From CAWCGU01 sp963838095 (GTDB taxonomy: Bacteria > Actinomycetota > Thermoleophilia > Solirubrobacterales > 70-9), in the NCBI GenBank assembly GCA_963838095.1, contig CAWIPO010000008.1, forward strand, positions 62,001-126,000: a DNA stretch of 64,000 bases, written 5' to 3'. Position 1 is the stretch's first letter. Each line of letters begins with the position of its first letter. Shown piece after piece: positions 33,682-42,878 of this stretch. The notes beneath the pieces are model-generated. The model worked only from the letters and a program-made list of their open reading frames with translations. It was not told the origin of the DNA and did no database searches. A program made the translations under genes and the position numbers.

Positions 33682-35877
33682 ATGCGCCGAGTCACCTTCT
33701 CGCGCAACTACACGCTCTCGCTGTCGCGCACCTGCCAGTGCTTCTGTAAGTACTGCGCCTTCGCCACCCATCGCGCCCACATCTACTCGCCGGATGAGGT
33801 CGAGGCTCGGCTCGAGGAGGCCCTGAGGCGGAACGCCAAGGAGCTTCTGGTGCTGACCGGCGAGCGCCCGGAGGTGAACCCGGACGTCGCCGAGCGGCTG
33901 CGGGCGTGGGGCCACGAGGACTTCACCTCCTACGTCGTCTGGGCCTGCGAGCGGGCGCTCGAGCGGGGGATGCTCCCGCACACGAATTTGGGTGTCCTCG
34001 ACCGCCGCGACCTCGGCCGGCTGCGCGAGGTGACCGCGTCACAGGGGCTGATGCTCGAGTCGATCAGCGAGCGGCTGATGGACACGGTCCACGCAGGCTC
34101 GCCGACCAAGCATCCGGCCATGAGGCTGGCCACCATCGAGGCGGCGGGGGAATTGAAGATCCCGTTCACCAGCGGGATCCTCGTCGGGATCGGCGAGAGC
34201 GAGGACGAGCGGATCGCCTCGCTGGAGGCCCTGGCGGAGGTGCACGATCGCCACGGCCACATCCAAGAGCTGATCCTTCAGAATTTCGTACCGCACCCGC
34301 GCTACTACGGCCGCGAGGTGGCGGAGATCGCCGACGCCGCGTCGACGGGAGCGCTGGACGAACGGCGACAACTCAGGGCCTCCGAGCTCCCGCTGCCCCA
34401 GTGGGCCACCCCCATCACGCTTGACGACATGAAGCGTCTGGTCGCCGAATGCCGGCGGCTGATGCCCGATGTCGGAATCCAGATCCCGCCGAACCTCTCC
34501 GACTGGTGGATCGATCTCGTCGAGGTGGGGGCGACGGACCTCGGCGGGCTGTCGGCGAACGGCGATCACATCTCGCCCGAACACGCCTTTCCGAGTCCGC
34601 ACGAGACGAGAAAGCGGCTCGCTCCGCGCGGCTACGCGCTCACCGAGCGCCTGTGCGTCTACCCGCAGTACCTCGATCCCGAGTGGATGGAGCAGGGGGT
34701 GCTCGACGTGGTCAAGCTGAAGTACTGGAGCTTCATCCCCAGGCGCGGGTCGGGCCGGCGGCAGGACGCTCCGATCGATCCCGAGATCGCGCAGGCGGCG
34801 ATCGAGCGAGGCGGGAGGGGGGAGGAGCTCAGCGCCGCCGAGTTGACGGCTCTGTTCGCCGAGACGCGGCCCGAGGTGATCGAGCGGATGCGAGCCGCCG
34901 CCGACGGCCTGCGCGCCGAGCTCGCCGGCGACGTCGCCACCTTCGTCGTCAACCGCAACATCAACTTCACCAACGTCTGCATAGTCGGCTGCGCCTTCTG
35001 CGGCTTCGGGCAGGGCCGGCGCTCGCCCGACGCGTATCACGTGGAGGTGGACGACTTTCAGGCGCGCGTCCAGGAGGCGGTGGACTTCGGCGCGACCGAG
35101 ATCTGCATGCAGGGCGGCATCCATCCCGAATACACGCTCGAGGACTACGGCGATTGGTTGCGGCGGGCGAAGGAGGTCGCTCCCCAGATCCACCTCCACG
35201 CCTACTCGCCGATGGAGATCCATTTCATGTGCGAGCGCTCGGGCCGGACTCCGGAGGCCGTGTTCAACTACCTGATGGAGTGCGGGCTCGGGTCGACCCC
35301 CGGCACCGCCGCCGAGGTGCTGCACGACGGCGTCCGCCAGCGGATCTCGCCGAACAAGCTGCCGGTGGCGCGCTGGGTCGAGATCATCGAGGCCTGCCAC
35401 CGCTCCGGCCTTCGCTCCACGTCGACGGTGATGTTCGGCCACATCGAGGAGCCCTCGGAGCTTGCCGTTCACATGCGGCTGATTCGCGAGCTCCAGGAGC
35501 GAACCGGCGGGATCACCGAGTTCGTCCCGCTCAGCTTCATCCCCTACAACACCATGCTCGGCCGCACCCACGGCGTCGAGGAGATCGAGGCCGGCGACAA
35601 CCTCAAGCACACCGCCGCCTTCCGGCTCGCGCTCGGGAAGACGATCACCAACCTGCAGGCGAGCTGGGTGAAGATGGGCCTCGACGCCGCCACGGAGAGC
35701 CTGCGCTGGGGGGTGAACGACCTCGGCGGGACGCTGATGGAGGAGAACATCTCGCGGATGGCCGGCTCGCGCCACGGCGTCCGGCTCGAGCCCGAGCAGC
35801 TGATCGGGGCGGCCCGCGCCGCCGGTCGCACCCCGGCGCAACGGACTACGCTGTACGACATCGTCGAGACCTACTAG
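33682..35877 (+). CDS. fbiC: FO synthase, fused CofG-CofH
   Basis: A 731-residue bifunctional radical-SAM enzyme that builds 7,8-didemethyl-8-hydroxy-5-deazariboflavin, the chromophore of coenzyme F420, from tyrosine and a riboflavin precursor. The N-terminal CofG half has the cluster motif CQCFCKYC (CX3CX2C, near residue 19). The C-terminal CofH half has CIVGCAFC after NRNINFTNV (about residue 430). Supporting stretches include GILVGIGESEDER, MQGGIHPEYTLEDY, HAYSPMEIHF and ETYTSTVMFGHIE-like SGLRSTSTVMFGHIE. Both halves look complete, as in actinobacterial FbiC. The rest of the pathway is about 3 kb downstream on the other strand. Confidence 0.95.
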   Translation: MRRVTFSRNYTLSLSRTCQCFCKYCAFATHRAHIYSPDEVEARLEEALRRNAKELLVLTGERPEVNPDVAERLRAWGHEDFTSYVVWACERALERGMLPHTNLGVLDRRDLGRLREVTASQGLMLESISERLMDTVHAGSPTKHPAMRLATIEAAGELKIPFTSGILVGIGESEDERIASLEALAEVHDRHGHIQELILQNFVPHPRYYGREVAEIADAASTGALDERRQLRASELPLPQWATPITLDDMKRLVAECRRLMPDVGIQIPPNLSDWWIDLVEVGATDLGGLSANGDHISPEHAFPSPHETRKRLAPRGYALTERLCVYPQYLDPEWMEQGVLDVVKLKYWSFIPRRGSGRRQDAPIDPEIAQAAIERGGRGEELSAAELTALFAETRPEVIERMRAAADGLRAELAGDVATFVVNRNINFTNVCIVGCAFCGFGQGRRSPDAYHVEVDDFQARVQEAVDFGATEICMQGGIHPEYTLEDYGDWLRRAKEVAPQIHLHAYSPMEIHFMCERSGRTPEAVFNYLMECGLGSTPGTAAEVLHDGVRQRISPNKLPVARWVEIIEACHRSGLRSTSTVMFGHIEEPSELAVHMRLIRELQERTGGITEFVPLSFIPYNTMLGRTHGVEEIEAGDNLKHTAAFRLALGKTITNLQASWVKMGLDAATESLRWGVNDLGGTLMEENISRMAGSRHGVRLEPEQLIGAARAAGRTPAQRTTLYDIVETY

Positions 35878-35888
35878 GAGGGCAGGCC

Positions 35889-37649
35889 ATGGGGAGCAGG
35901 GCAGGGAGAGCCGGAGCGGCGATCGTGGTCGCCGTGGTGGCGACGCTGGCGCTTGCGGCGGGCGCGCAGGCGAAGGGGTTCGCCTACGTCACTGGAGGAG
36001 GGGGCACGGGGAAGGTCGGAGTTCACGCGATAGACGCGACCGGCGGCCTTAGTCCGATCACGCCCGTCAATACGGGGAGCACTCCGCGAAGCGTGGCGAT
36101 GACGCCCGATGCGAAGTTCCTCTACGTGTCGAGCGTCGGTGACGACTCCGTCTACGGGTACTCGATCGATGCATCGGGCGCTCCTTCGCCAGTCTCGGGG
36201 ATGCCCGCGACCGGCTTCCCTGTCGGAACCTCGCTCGATCCTGAAGGTCTCGCAATAACTCCCGACGGGCGCTTCCTGTTTGCCGCTGCTCTGGGCGGCA
36301 CTTCGGCAATCCGCGGATGGTCGATTGACGCTTCCGGTGTGCTCGCCCCAGTCTCGAGCACGCCTCTTCCAAACCTCAAGGCGGTTGCAATCAGGCCCAG
36401 CGGTGGCCTCCTCTATGCGACGACCGACACCGGGGTCCAGGCGTTCACCGTGGGTGCCGATGGCTCGCTCGCTGCTCTCGGCGCGGAGACGCCGGTCGGC
36501 GCCTCGCGTGCGATCGTGGTGAGGCCGGATAACACCGCCGTCTACGTCGGGCACAACAACAACGTCCGGGCGCTCACCGTGAATGCGGACGGCACGCTCA
36601 CCGCTGGCGGCACCAGCGCCACGGACCCGAATCCGTTCGGGGTCGTGGTCACCCCGACGAACCAGTTCGTGTACACCGCGAACTTCACGGCGCCCAACGG
36701 AACGGTCAATGGGTTCTCGATTGGCGCCGGGGGTGCGTTGACGGCGGTTCCGGGGCCGGCGGTCAGTGCCGTCTCCGACTTCTCGTACGGCGCCGACGCA
36801 GCACCCAACGGCTTCCTCTACGTGGCGAACGACATCGGAGGAAACGGCAGCGGCGGAACCGTCACGATCTTTTCTGCGGGCTCAGACGGCGCCCTGACCC
36901 GAGTCGGGAACCCTGTCGTGACCGTCAACGGTCCCGAGTTCCAGTCGATCGTCGTTACCCCCAACCAGGGCCCGGTCGCGGCGGTCACGTCGACGCCAGC
37001 GGCAGCGGGAAGTCCGACGACCCTGGACGCGTCGGCCTCGGCCGACAGCGATGGTGGCGGCATCGGAGGCTATGCCTGGGACTTCGGCGACGGCCAGACG
37101 GCGGCGACGACGACCGCGACGACTCAGCACGTTTACGCCCAACCCGGCACGTACACGGCCACCGTCACCGTCACCGACTCCGAGGGTTGCTCGACCACGG
37201 TGATCTTCACCGGCCAAACTGCGGACTGCAACGGCAGCGCCGCGGCGACGGCGAGCACGCAGGTCGTCGTCCCGTCGGGCGGCGGCGACGCTCCCGATGT
37301 TCGCCTCTCGGGCGGCAAGACCCAGAAGCTCGACCGTGCGGTCGAGGTCGGCGCTCGTTGCGACGACCCCTGCACCGCCGATGCGACCGGGCGGCTGATC
37401 GTGCGCACCCCAAGCGGCGGCAGGATCTTGCTCGCCGTGAAGAAATTCCAGCTGCGACCGGCGAGCGCACAGCTCGACGGCAAGAAGAAGAAGACGCTGG
37501 CGCTGAGGCTTCCGCGCAAGGCGCGACGCGCCGGACTGCGCGCGCTGAAGCGGGGCGGTCGCGTACGAGCTCGGATCACGGTCACGGCCACCAGTGCCGG
37601 CGGCGGGTCGGAGACCGAGAAGCGATCCGTCAGGCTCGTCAAGCGCTGA
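35889..37649 (+). CDS. Secreted beta-propeller (lactonase-like) protein with PKD domain
   Basis: 586 residues. A signal peptide (AAIVVAVVATLALAAGAQA) is followed by repeated propeller blades of the 6-phosphogluconolactonase/YncE type (VAMTPDAKFLYVSSVGDDSVYGYSIDASG, GLAITPDGRFLFAAALGG, VVVTPTNQFVYTANFTAPNG) up to about residue 360. A PKD domain (SADSDGGGIGGYAWDFGDGQ...HVYAQPGTYTATVTVTDSEG) comes next, then a basic C-terminal beta domain (TQKLDRAVEVGARCDDPC... ending EKRSVRLVKR). Probably a cell-surface binding protein. It starts 11 bases after fbiC behind AGGAGGGC and may be co-transcribed, though no functional link to F420 is evident. Confidence 0.82.
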   Translation: MGSRAGRAGAAIVVAVVATLALAAGAQAKGFAYVTGGGGTGKVGVHAIDATGGLSPITPVNTGSTPRSVAMTPDAKFLYVSSVGDDSVYGYSIDASGAPSPVSGMPATGFPVGTSLDPEGLAITPDGRFLFAAALGGTSAIRGWSIDASGVLAPVSSTPLPNLKAVAIRPSGGLLYATTDTGVQAFTVGADGSLAALGAETPVGASRAIVVRPDNTAVYVGHNNNVRALTVNADGTLTAGGTSATDPNPFGVVVTPTNQFVYTANFTAPNGTVNGFSIGAGGALTAVPGPAVSAVSDFSYGADAAPNGFLYVANDIGGNGSGGTVTIFSAGSDGALTRVGNPVVTVNGPEFQSIVVTPNQGPVAAVTSTPAAAGSPTTLDASASADSDGGGIGGYAWDFGDGQTAATTTATTQHVYAQPGTYTATVTVTDSEGCSTTVIFTGQTADCNGSAAATASTQVVVPSGGGDAPDVRLSGGKTQKLDRAVEVGARCDDPCTADATGRLIVRTPSGGRILLAVKKFQLRPASAQLDGKKKKTLALRLPRKARRAGLRALKRGGRVRARITVTATSAGGGSETEKRSVRLVKR

Positions 37650-37668
37650 GATCCGTCAAATTGGCGTG

Positions 37669-38658
37669 ATGCGGGCGATGGTGCTCGAAGCGCAGCGCCA
37701 GCCTCTCCACGAGGCTGACCTGGCGGCCCCCGAACCCGGCCGCGGCGAGGTGCGGGTGGCGGTGCGGACATGCGGCGTCTGCCGCACTGACCTCCATGTC
37801 GTCGACGGCGACCTCGACGAGCCGAAGCTGCCGCTCGTCCCCGGGCACCAGGTCGTCGGGGTGGTCGAGGAGGTGGGCGAAGGGGCCGAGCGCTACGGCG
37901 TCGGCGACCGCGTCGGCGTGCCGTGGCTCGGCTGGACGTGTGGGGAGTGCGGGTACTGCGTCAGCGGCCGCGAGAACCTGTGCGTGCGGGCGCGCTTCAC
38001 GGGCTACACGCTCGACGGCGGCTACGCCGAGCGTGTCGTGGCCGACGAGCGCTACTGCTTTCCGATCCCCGATGGGTATTCGGATCTCGACGCGGCGCCG
38101 CTGCTGTGCGCCGGGTTGATCGGCTATCGCTCGCTGCGCCTGTGCGGCGACCCGGAGCGCTTGGGCCTGTACGGATTCGGCGGTTCCGCGCACATCGTCT
38201 GCCAGGTGGCGGCGCACGAAGGGCGACGGGTGTTTGCGCTCACCCGCGAGGGCGATGCCGAGACCCAGGAGTTCGCCCGCTCGCTCGGAGCCGAATGGGC
38301 CGGCGGCTCCGAGACCGGCCCGCCGGAGCCGCTCGACGCGGCGATCATCTTCGCGCCGGTCGGCGCCCTGATTCCGCTCGCGCTGCGGGCGCTGGCTCCG
38401 GGCGGAAGCGTCGTCTGCGCCGGCATCCACATGTCGGACATCCCGGCCTTCCCCTACGAGATCCTGTGGGGCGAGCGGCAGATCCGCTCTGTCGCAAACC
38501 TGACGCGGCGAGACGGGGAGGAGTTCCTGCGGTTGGCGCCCCGGGTTCCTGTTCGCACTGAGGTCAGCGCCTACCCACTCGACGGGGCGAACGAGGCGCT
38601 CGACGATCTGCGCGGGGGTACGCTCCAGGGCGCAGCCGTACTGAACGTTTCCGACTGA
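37669..38658 (+). CDS. Zinc-dependent alcohol dehydrogenase
   Basis: A 329-residue MDR-type dehydrogenase oxidising an alcohol with NAD(P). The GroES-like domain carries the catalytic zinc ligands CGVCRTDLHVVDG and PGHQVVGVVEEVGEG, and the structural zinc cysteines CGECGYCVSGRENLC. The Rossmann domain shows LYGFGGSAHIVCQVA. It resembles the AdhA-like Zn-dependent alcohol dehydrogenases (LLCAGLIGYRSL). The preceding gene ends 19 bases upstream and a cupin gene follows 13 bases later. Confidence 0.9.
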   Translation: MRAMVLEAQRQPLHEADLAAPEPGRGEVRVAVRTCGVCRTDLHVVDGDLDEPKLPLVPGHQVVGVVEEVGEGAERYGVGDRVGVPWLGWTCGECGYCVSGRENLCVRARFTGYTLDGGYAERVVADERYCFPIPDGYSDLDAAPLLCAGLIGYRSLRLCGDPERLGLYGFGGSAHIVCQVAAHEGRRVFALTREGDAETQEFARSLGAEWAGGSETGPPEPLDAAIIFAPVGALIPLALRALAPGGSVVCAGIHMSDIPAFPYEILWGERQIRSVANLTRRDGEEFLRLAPRVPVRTEVSAYPLDGANEALDDLRGGTLQGAAVLNVSD

Positions 38659-38671
38659 GAGAGAGGGCGCA

Positions 38672-39064
38672 ATGGCCGATGTGACCGTGAAGCGCGTGGA
38701 GGAGCTGGAGACCGTCGGTCCGGGCAAGGACGGAAAGCTCGAGGTGCTGACCGACAGCAAATATGGCTTCCGGCGCGCCCGCGACGACCTCGGCGTCAGC
38801 TCGTTCGGGATCAACCTGCTCGACCTGCCTCCGGGCTACGACGGCTATCCCGATCACGACCACTCCGACAGCGGCCAGGAAGAGGTCTACATGGTGCTCG
38901 ATGGAGACGCGACGCTTCGCACCGGTGACGAGGAGCACCACGTCGAGTCGGGGACGCTCGTCCGCGTCGGCGCGGACCAGAAGCGCAAGTGGATCCCGGG
39001 GGACAGCGGCGTGCGCCTGCTCGCTCTCGGCGGTAAGCCCGGCGCCGCCTACGAAGGCTCCTAG
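38672..39064 (+). CDS. Cupin-domain protein
   Basis: 130 residues with a single cupin fold. Motif 1 is YPDHDHSDSGQEEVYMVLDGDATLRTGDEEHHV (H-x-H...E spacing, the metal ligands) and motif 2 is the strand pair VESGTLVRVGADQKRKWIPGDSGVRLLALGG, where the usual second histidine is not obvious (RKW). Possibly a small regulator or sugar/acid-binding protein. It follows the alcohol dehydrogenase and overlaps the convergent cofE gene by 4 bases. Confidence 0.8.
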   Translation: MADVTVKRVEELETVGPGKDGKLEVLTDSKYGFRRARDDLGVSSFGINLLDLPPGYDGYPDHDHSDSGQEEVYMVLDGDATLRTGDEEHHVESGTLVRVGADQKRKWIPGDSGVRLLALGGKPGAAYEGS

Positions 39065-39813
39065 CGAAACAGGTCTTCGTCTGAGGGGCGCTGGAGCGCC
39101 ACGGCCCCCGGGCCGTCGGCGTCGGTGACGTAGCGCGCCAGTCCGCGCACCACTGCCGCCGGGACGCCGCTTTGCTTGTCGCGCGCCAGGTCGGCGGCGG
39201 CCGCGACCTGGTCGGCGACGGCGACAGCGGTCGCCTCGAGCTCGCGCCCGGCGCGGTCCGTTCTCCCGCGCCAGTCGTCGATCACGCGCAGTCCCGCTGC
39301 GCCGATCGCGACGTCGGTCTGCCCGAGCCGCCACGGGCGACCGAAGCTGTCGGCGATCACCACCGCCGGCCGCGGCGCGCCGATCTCCGCTCGGATCCGC
39401 CGCGCCGACGCGTCTGGGTTCTCCGGCAGCAGGGCGACGGTTCCCGGATCGGAGAGGTTGGATGCGTCGATGCCCGCGTTCGCGCAGATCCAGCCGCTCC
39501 GGGTCTCGACGATCAGAACGCCGCTCCCGGCGCGGACGATCGCGCGGCTCTCGTCGAGGATCAGCTGAACCAGCGCGGGGTCCTTCCCGACGGTGGCGGC
39601 CAGCTCGCGAGCGCGCGGGCCCGGATCGACCTCGCCGAGATTGCGAATCCGCCCCTCGGCCTTGGAAACGACCTTCTGCGAGACGACCACGACGTCGCCA
39701 CCCTGAAGCTCGGTCGCGGCGGCGATCAGCGCGCCCACACGATCGCCCTCCACCACATCCGGCAGCCCGGCGACCGGCAGCACCTCGATCCGTCCCGGGC
39801 CCCCTTGGCTCAC
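39061..39813 (-). CDS. cofE: Coenzyme F420-0:L-glutamate ligase, stand-alone CofE
   Basis: A 250-residue GTP-dependent ligase adding glutamates to F420-0. Core segments: VLPVAGLPDVVEGDRVGALI, DVVVVSQKVVSKAEGRI, AIVRAG.GVLIVETRSGWICANAGIDASNLSDPG (metal and nucleotide site), RAEIGAPRPAVVIADSFGRPWRLGQTDVAIGAAGL. It ends where CofE ends: the C-terminal nitroreductase/FMN domain found in mycobacterial FbiB is absent. It is the last gene of the npdG-cofD-cofC-cofE operon, with 16 bases after cofC. Confidence 0.92.
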   Translation of the reverse strand: MSQGGPGRIEVLPVAGLPDVVEGDRVGALIAAATELQGGDVVVVSQKVVSKAEGRIRNLGEVDPGPRARELAATVGKDPALVQLILDESRAIVRAGSGVLIVETRSGWICANAGIDASNLSDPGTVALLPENPDASARRIRAEIGAPRPAVVIADSFGRPWRLGQTDVAIGAAGLRVIDDWRGRTDRAGRELEATAVAVADQVAAAADLARDKQSGVPAAVVRGLARYVTDADGPGAVALQRPSDEDLFR

Positions 39814-39829
39814 GCTTGGATTATCTCGG

Positions 39830-40471
39830 TCAGCGCCGGCGCTCGAGCACCTTGGCCGTCCTCGGCGCGAGCGACGGGTCGCGGTCGAGGAACTGCCGCA
39901 GAGCAGCCAGGTCGGAGGGGGTGTCCACGTCGAGCGTCAGCGAGTAGAGCCGCTCGATCACCGGCACCGCTCCCGCCTCCTTTGCGAGCCGCTCGTGGCG
40001 CGGCCGGCTGTCCTCGCCGAAGGCCGGTTCAATCGCGTCGGGCGGTGAGAGGATCAGCGCGTTGGTGCCGCTCCCGTGACGATCGGGCACGATCCCGACC
40101 CGCCCGGGCCGGGGGCGGCGCAGGGCTCCGTCGAGCTCGGCCGGATCGAGCAGTGGGCAGTCGCCCGGGAGCATGACCACGCACTCGGCGCCGGCCTTCA
40201 TCGCTTCCATGGCACCTTGCGCCGCCGCCCACGAGTGATCCCGGTTCTCGTCGTCGGCGACCCGCGTCCAGGATGTGTCGGTGGCGGGGATGTCGCGCTC
40301 GTCGGTGACCAGCAGCACCCTTTCGACCTCCGAGCTCTCGCCGACCGCGTCGAGCACATCCCCAAGCATCGCCCGCACCAGCCGGCGCTTCTCGCGCCCT
40401 CCGAGCGCGTCCCCGAGCCTTTGCTTCGCGTTGGTGAAGCGCTTCACCGGGATGATCGCCGTGGTTGGCAT
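39830..40471 (-). CDS. cofC: 2-phospho-L-lactate/PEP guanylyltransferase CofC (FbiD)
   Basis: A 213-residue nucleotidyltransferase that activates phospholactate or phosphoenolpyruvate with GTP for F420 synthesis. The start ATG 40471 gives TTAIIPVKRFTNAKQRLGDALGGREKRRLV, the GT-A nucleotide-binding N-terminus of this family (IPVKxxxxAKxRL). Then VLLVTDERDI, VVMLPGDCPLLDPAEL with the metal-binding aspartate, and RHGSGTNALILSPPDAIEPAFGEDS.RHERLA, the acceptor site. 8 bases after cofD. Confidence 0.92.
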   Translation of the reverse strand: MPTTAIIPVKRFTNAKQRLGDALGGREKRRLVRAMLGDVLDAVGESSEVERVLLVTDERDIPATDTSWTRVADDENRDHSWAAAQGAMEAMKAGAECVVMLPGDCPLLDPAELDGALRRPRPGRVGIVPDRHGSGTNALILSPPDAIEPAFGEDSRPRHERLAKEAGAVPVIERLYSLTLDVDTPSDLAALRQFLDRDPSLAPRTAKVLERRR

Positions 40472-40479
40472 CGGCCGGG

Positions 40480-41400
40480 TCAGGCGACCTGCCGGCCGAA
40501 CTCGAGCGTTCGCTCCGCCAGCTCGCGCCGCGCCATGCGGTTGTCCATCAGGGTCGGGATCGAGAGCGTCGGGACCGAGGCGGTCGGAGGGTCGGGGTCG
40601 CCCGCGTCCGCAACCAGGGCGTCGATCAGATCGCCGTACATCGCCGCGACGCCGCTTGCCGACGGCTTCTCCCCGATCCCCTGCATGCATTGCGCCGTCG
40701 GTCCTTTGAGGACCTTTCCCCAGACGAACGGGCTGACCGCGACGACCGGGGCAGGGCTGGAGGCGATCGCCTCGCGCATGCCGGGGACGGCCAGGATCGG
40801 GCCGATGCTGATCACCGGGTTGGAGGGGCCGATCACGATCGACTCGGCGCCGGCCAGGGCGCCCGCGGCCTCGGCGGTGACGCTCGCCTCGCCGACTCCG
40901 TCGAACTCGACCCCCTCCACCGCGGGGGCGGCTCGCTCCCTGATCAGGTACTCCTGCAGCCCGAGCCAGCCGGCGGCGGTGCGGATCCGAGTTCTGACGG
41001 GCTCGTCGCACATCGGCAGCACGCAGGCGCGGGCGCCGAGATCGCGCGAGAGCCGCTGCTGGGCTTCGGTCAGGCGAACGCCCTCGTCCAGCAGACGCCG
41101 GCGCCGGATGCAGGTTGCGAGGTCGCGATCGCCGAGCGTGAACCAGGTCGGTTCGCCAAGGCGCGCGAGTCGCTCGAAGACCGTGAACGTGTCGTCGCGG
41201 ATGCCCCAGCCGCGCTCCTGGTCGATCTCTCCGTTGAGCCAGTAGGTGACCAGGTCGGGGTCGGGGGAGACGTGGGCCCCGAGGAGCTCGATGTCATCGC
41301 CCGTGTTGGCGAGCACCGTGAGCTCGTCGCCGAGCAGATCCTGCATCCCGGCAGCGAGCTTTGCGCCGCCAGTCCCTCCGGCGAGCACGACGACGGACAT
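40480..41400 (-). CDS. cofD: 2-phospho-L-lactate transferase CofD (FbiA)
   Basis: 306 residues. It transfers the phospholactyl or phosphoenolpyruvyl group from the GDP-activated intermediate to FO. The N-terminus VVVLAGGTGGAKLAAGMQDLLGDELTVLANTGDDIELLGAHVSPDPDLVTYWLNGEID is diagnostic, as are WFTLGDRDLATCIRRRRLL, CDEPVRTRIRTAAGWLGLQEYLI and VIGPSNPVISIGPILAVPGMREAI. It sits in the middle of the operon, 9 bases after npdG and 8 before cofC. Confidence 0.95.
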   Translation of the reverse strand: MSVVVLAGGTGGAKLAAGMQDLLGDELTVLANTGDDIELLGAHVSPDPDLVTYWLNGEIDQERGWGIRDDTFTVFERLARLGEPTWFTLGDRDLATCIRRRRLLDEGVRLTEAQQRLSRDLGARACVLPMCDEPVRTRIRTAAGWLGLQEYLIRERAAPAVEGVEFDGVGEASVTAEAAGALAGAESIVIGPSNPVISIGPILAVPGMREAIASSPAPVVAVSPFVWGKVLKGPTAQCMQGIGEKPSASGVAAMYGDLIDALVADAGDPDPPTASVPTLSIPTLMDNRMARRELAERTLEFGRQVA

Positions 41401-41409
41401 TGACCGGGG

Positions 41410-42093
41410 TCAGCTCCAGGGGTCGGTGTCGGGCAAGCCGGTGATCTTGATCCCGGCGTGCGTCTTGTAACGGCTGTTGATCGAGATCAGCATCGGCGTC
41501 AGCTGCTCGACAATCCGCGCCAGCTCCAGGGGCCCGGCGTTCACCGCTCGCAGGCCCGGGATCTGCTCGATCACCTCTGCGACCCGCGCCTTGTCGGCCT
41601 TGCGATCGCCGCATACGAGCACGTCCTCGTCGAGCTCATGATCGAGGTCGTCGAGCGCCGGAGCGCCGACCGTGTGCAGCGCGGCCACGACCGTGACGCC
41701 GTCGGGAACCATCTCCTGCGCCTGCTGCGCGGCCGATCCCTGCCAGACGCCAAGCGAGCGCGTCGCCTTGCCGCTGACCGCAGCGGCGAGCGGGACGGTG
41801 CAGTCGACGAGCAGCTGGCCAGGCTCCAACGCTCCCTTCAGGTTCGTCAGCGTCTCCGACTGGGCGCGGAATGGGACGGTGAGGAAGACGATCGGTCCCC
41901 GGCGGGCGGCGTCGGCGTTGTCGAGCCCCTCCACGTTCGCCCCCGGGACCGCATTGCGGATCCTCTCCGCCGCCTCCGCGGCTCGCTCGACCTGACGCGA
42001 CCCGATCACGATCTCCGCCCCCGCTTGCGCCCACCGAAGTGCCAGCCCGTGCCCGAGGGCGCCGGTCCCGCCGATGACCGGAATCGCAGTCAC
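41410..42093 (-). CDS. npdG: F420H2:NADP+ oxidoreductase
   Basis: 227 residues from GTG 42093. It couples the F420 and NADP pools. The N-terminus IPVIGGTGALGHGLALRWAQAGAEIVIGSRQVERAAEAAERI is the NADP Rossmann loop (GGTGxLG), then PIVFLTVPFRAQSETLTNLK, LHTVGAPALDDLDHELDEDVLVCGD and PLELARIVEQLTPMLISINSRYKTHAGIKITGL, the family C-terminus. First gene of the operon, so reductant exchange and F420 synthesis are co-expressed. Divergent from the SDR gene, with 43 bases between starts. Confidence 0.92.
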   Translation of the reverse strand: MTAIPVIGGTGALGHGLALRWAQAGAEIVIGSRQVERAAEAAERIRNAVPGANVEGLDNADAARRGPIVFLTVPFRAQSETLTNLKGALEPGQLLVDCTVPLAAAVSGKATRSLGVWQGSAAQQAQEMVPDGVTVVAALHTVGAPALDDLDHELDEDVLVCGDRKADKARVAEVIEQIPGLRAVNAGPLELARIVEQLTPMLISINSRYKTHAGIKITGLPDTDPWS

Positions 42094-42136
42094 GCGCACA
42101 TCATTGCGGTCGCGCTCGGCCATATGCTGCGCGGCC

Positions 42137-42871
42137 GTGAGACTTGAGGGTCGAAGAGCGTTCGTCACCGGTGGAGCGAGCGGGATCGGGGCCGCGATCG
42201 CGCGCCGGCTCGCCGCCGAGGGTGCCCAGGTGACGATCGGCGACGTCAACGAGGAGGGTGCGAAGGAGGTTGCGGGCGAAATCGACGCCGAGGCCGTCCT
42301 GCTCGACGTCACCGACCCCGACGCGGCCCGCTCGGCGATCGGCGAGGCGGGCACGTGGGACGTACTCGTCAACAACGCCGGCACCGACGACTTCGCCTTC
42401 TTCACCGACATCACCCCGGAGCGCTGGCGGCGGCTGCTGGCGATCAACCTCGAGGGCGTGTTCTCGTGCACCCAGGCGGCGCTGCCGGGGATGCAGCAGG
42501 CGGGCTACGGGCGGATCGTCAACATCGCCTCCGAGGCCGGGCGGGTCGGCTCGAAGGGGTCGGCGGTTTACTCGGCTGCGAAGGGCGGCGTGATCGCGTT
42601 CACCAAGACGATCGCGCGCGAGAACGCCCGCTACGGGATCACGGCGAATGCGATCGCCCCGGGCCCGATCGACACGCCGCTGTTGAACGCCGCGCGCGAG
42701 TTCGGGGACGTGGGGGACAGGATCATCGAGACGATGAAGAGCGCGACCCAGATGCGCCGGCTGGGCACGCCCGACGAGGTTGCCGCCGGGGTCGCCTTCC
42801 TCGCATCCGACGACGCGTCGTACGTCACCGGCGAGACGCTCGGAGTCTCCGGCGGCCTCGGGATGGTGTGA
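42137..42871 (+). CDS. Short-chain dehydrogenase/reductase (FabG-like)
   Basis: 244 residues from GTG 42137. Classical SDR: cofactor loop TGGASGIGAAIARRLAAEGA, NNAG at the strand 4 end (VLVNNAGTDDF), catalytic Ser (NIASEAGRVG) and YSAAK tyrosine-lysine pair, and PGPIDTPLL. It oxidises or reduces a 3-hydroxyacyl or similar group; an aspartate after strand 2 (IGDVNEEG) suggests NAD rather than NADP. It is followed 7 bases later by a thioesterase-like gene, suggesting a CoA-ester substrate. Confidence 0.9.
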   Translation: MRLEGRRAFVTGGASGIGAAIARRLAAEGAQVTIGDVNEEGAKEVAGEIDAEAVLLDVTDPDAARSAIGEAGTWDVLVNNAGTDDFAFFTDITPERWRRLLAINLEGVFSCTQAALPGMQQAGYGRIVNIASEAGRVGSKGSAVYSAAKGGVIAFTKTIARENARYGITANAIAPGPIDTPLLNAAREFGDVGDRIIETMKSATQMRRLGTPDEVAAGVAFLASDDASYVTGETLGVSGGLGMV

Positions 42872-42878
42872 GTCGGAA

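Noticed and set aside
34449..35888. Possible long N-terminal extension of the propeller/PKD protein into the fbiC region
   Set aside because: The extension is an out-of-frame reading of fbiC. The real start at 35889 has AGGAGGGC upstream and a signal peptide.
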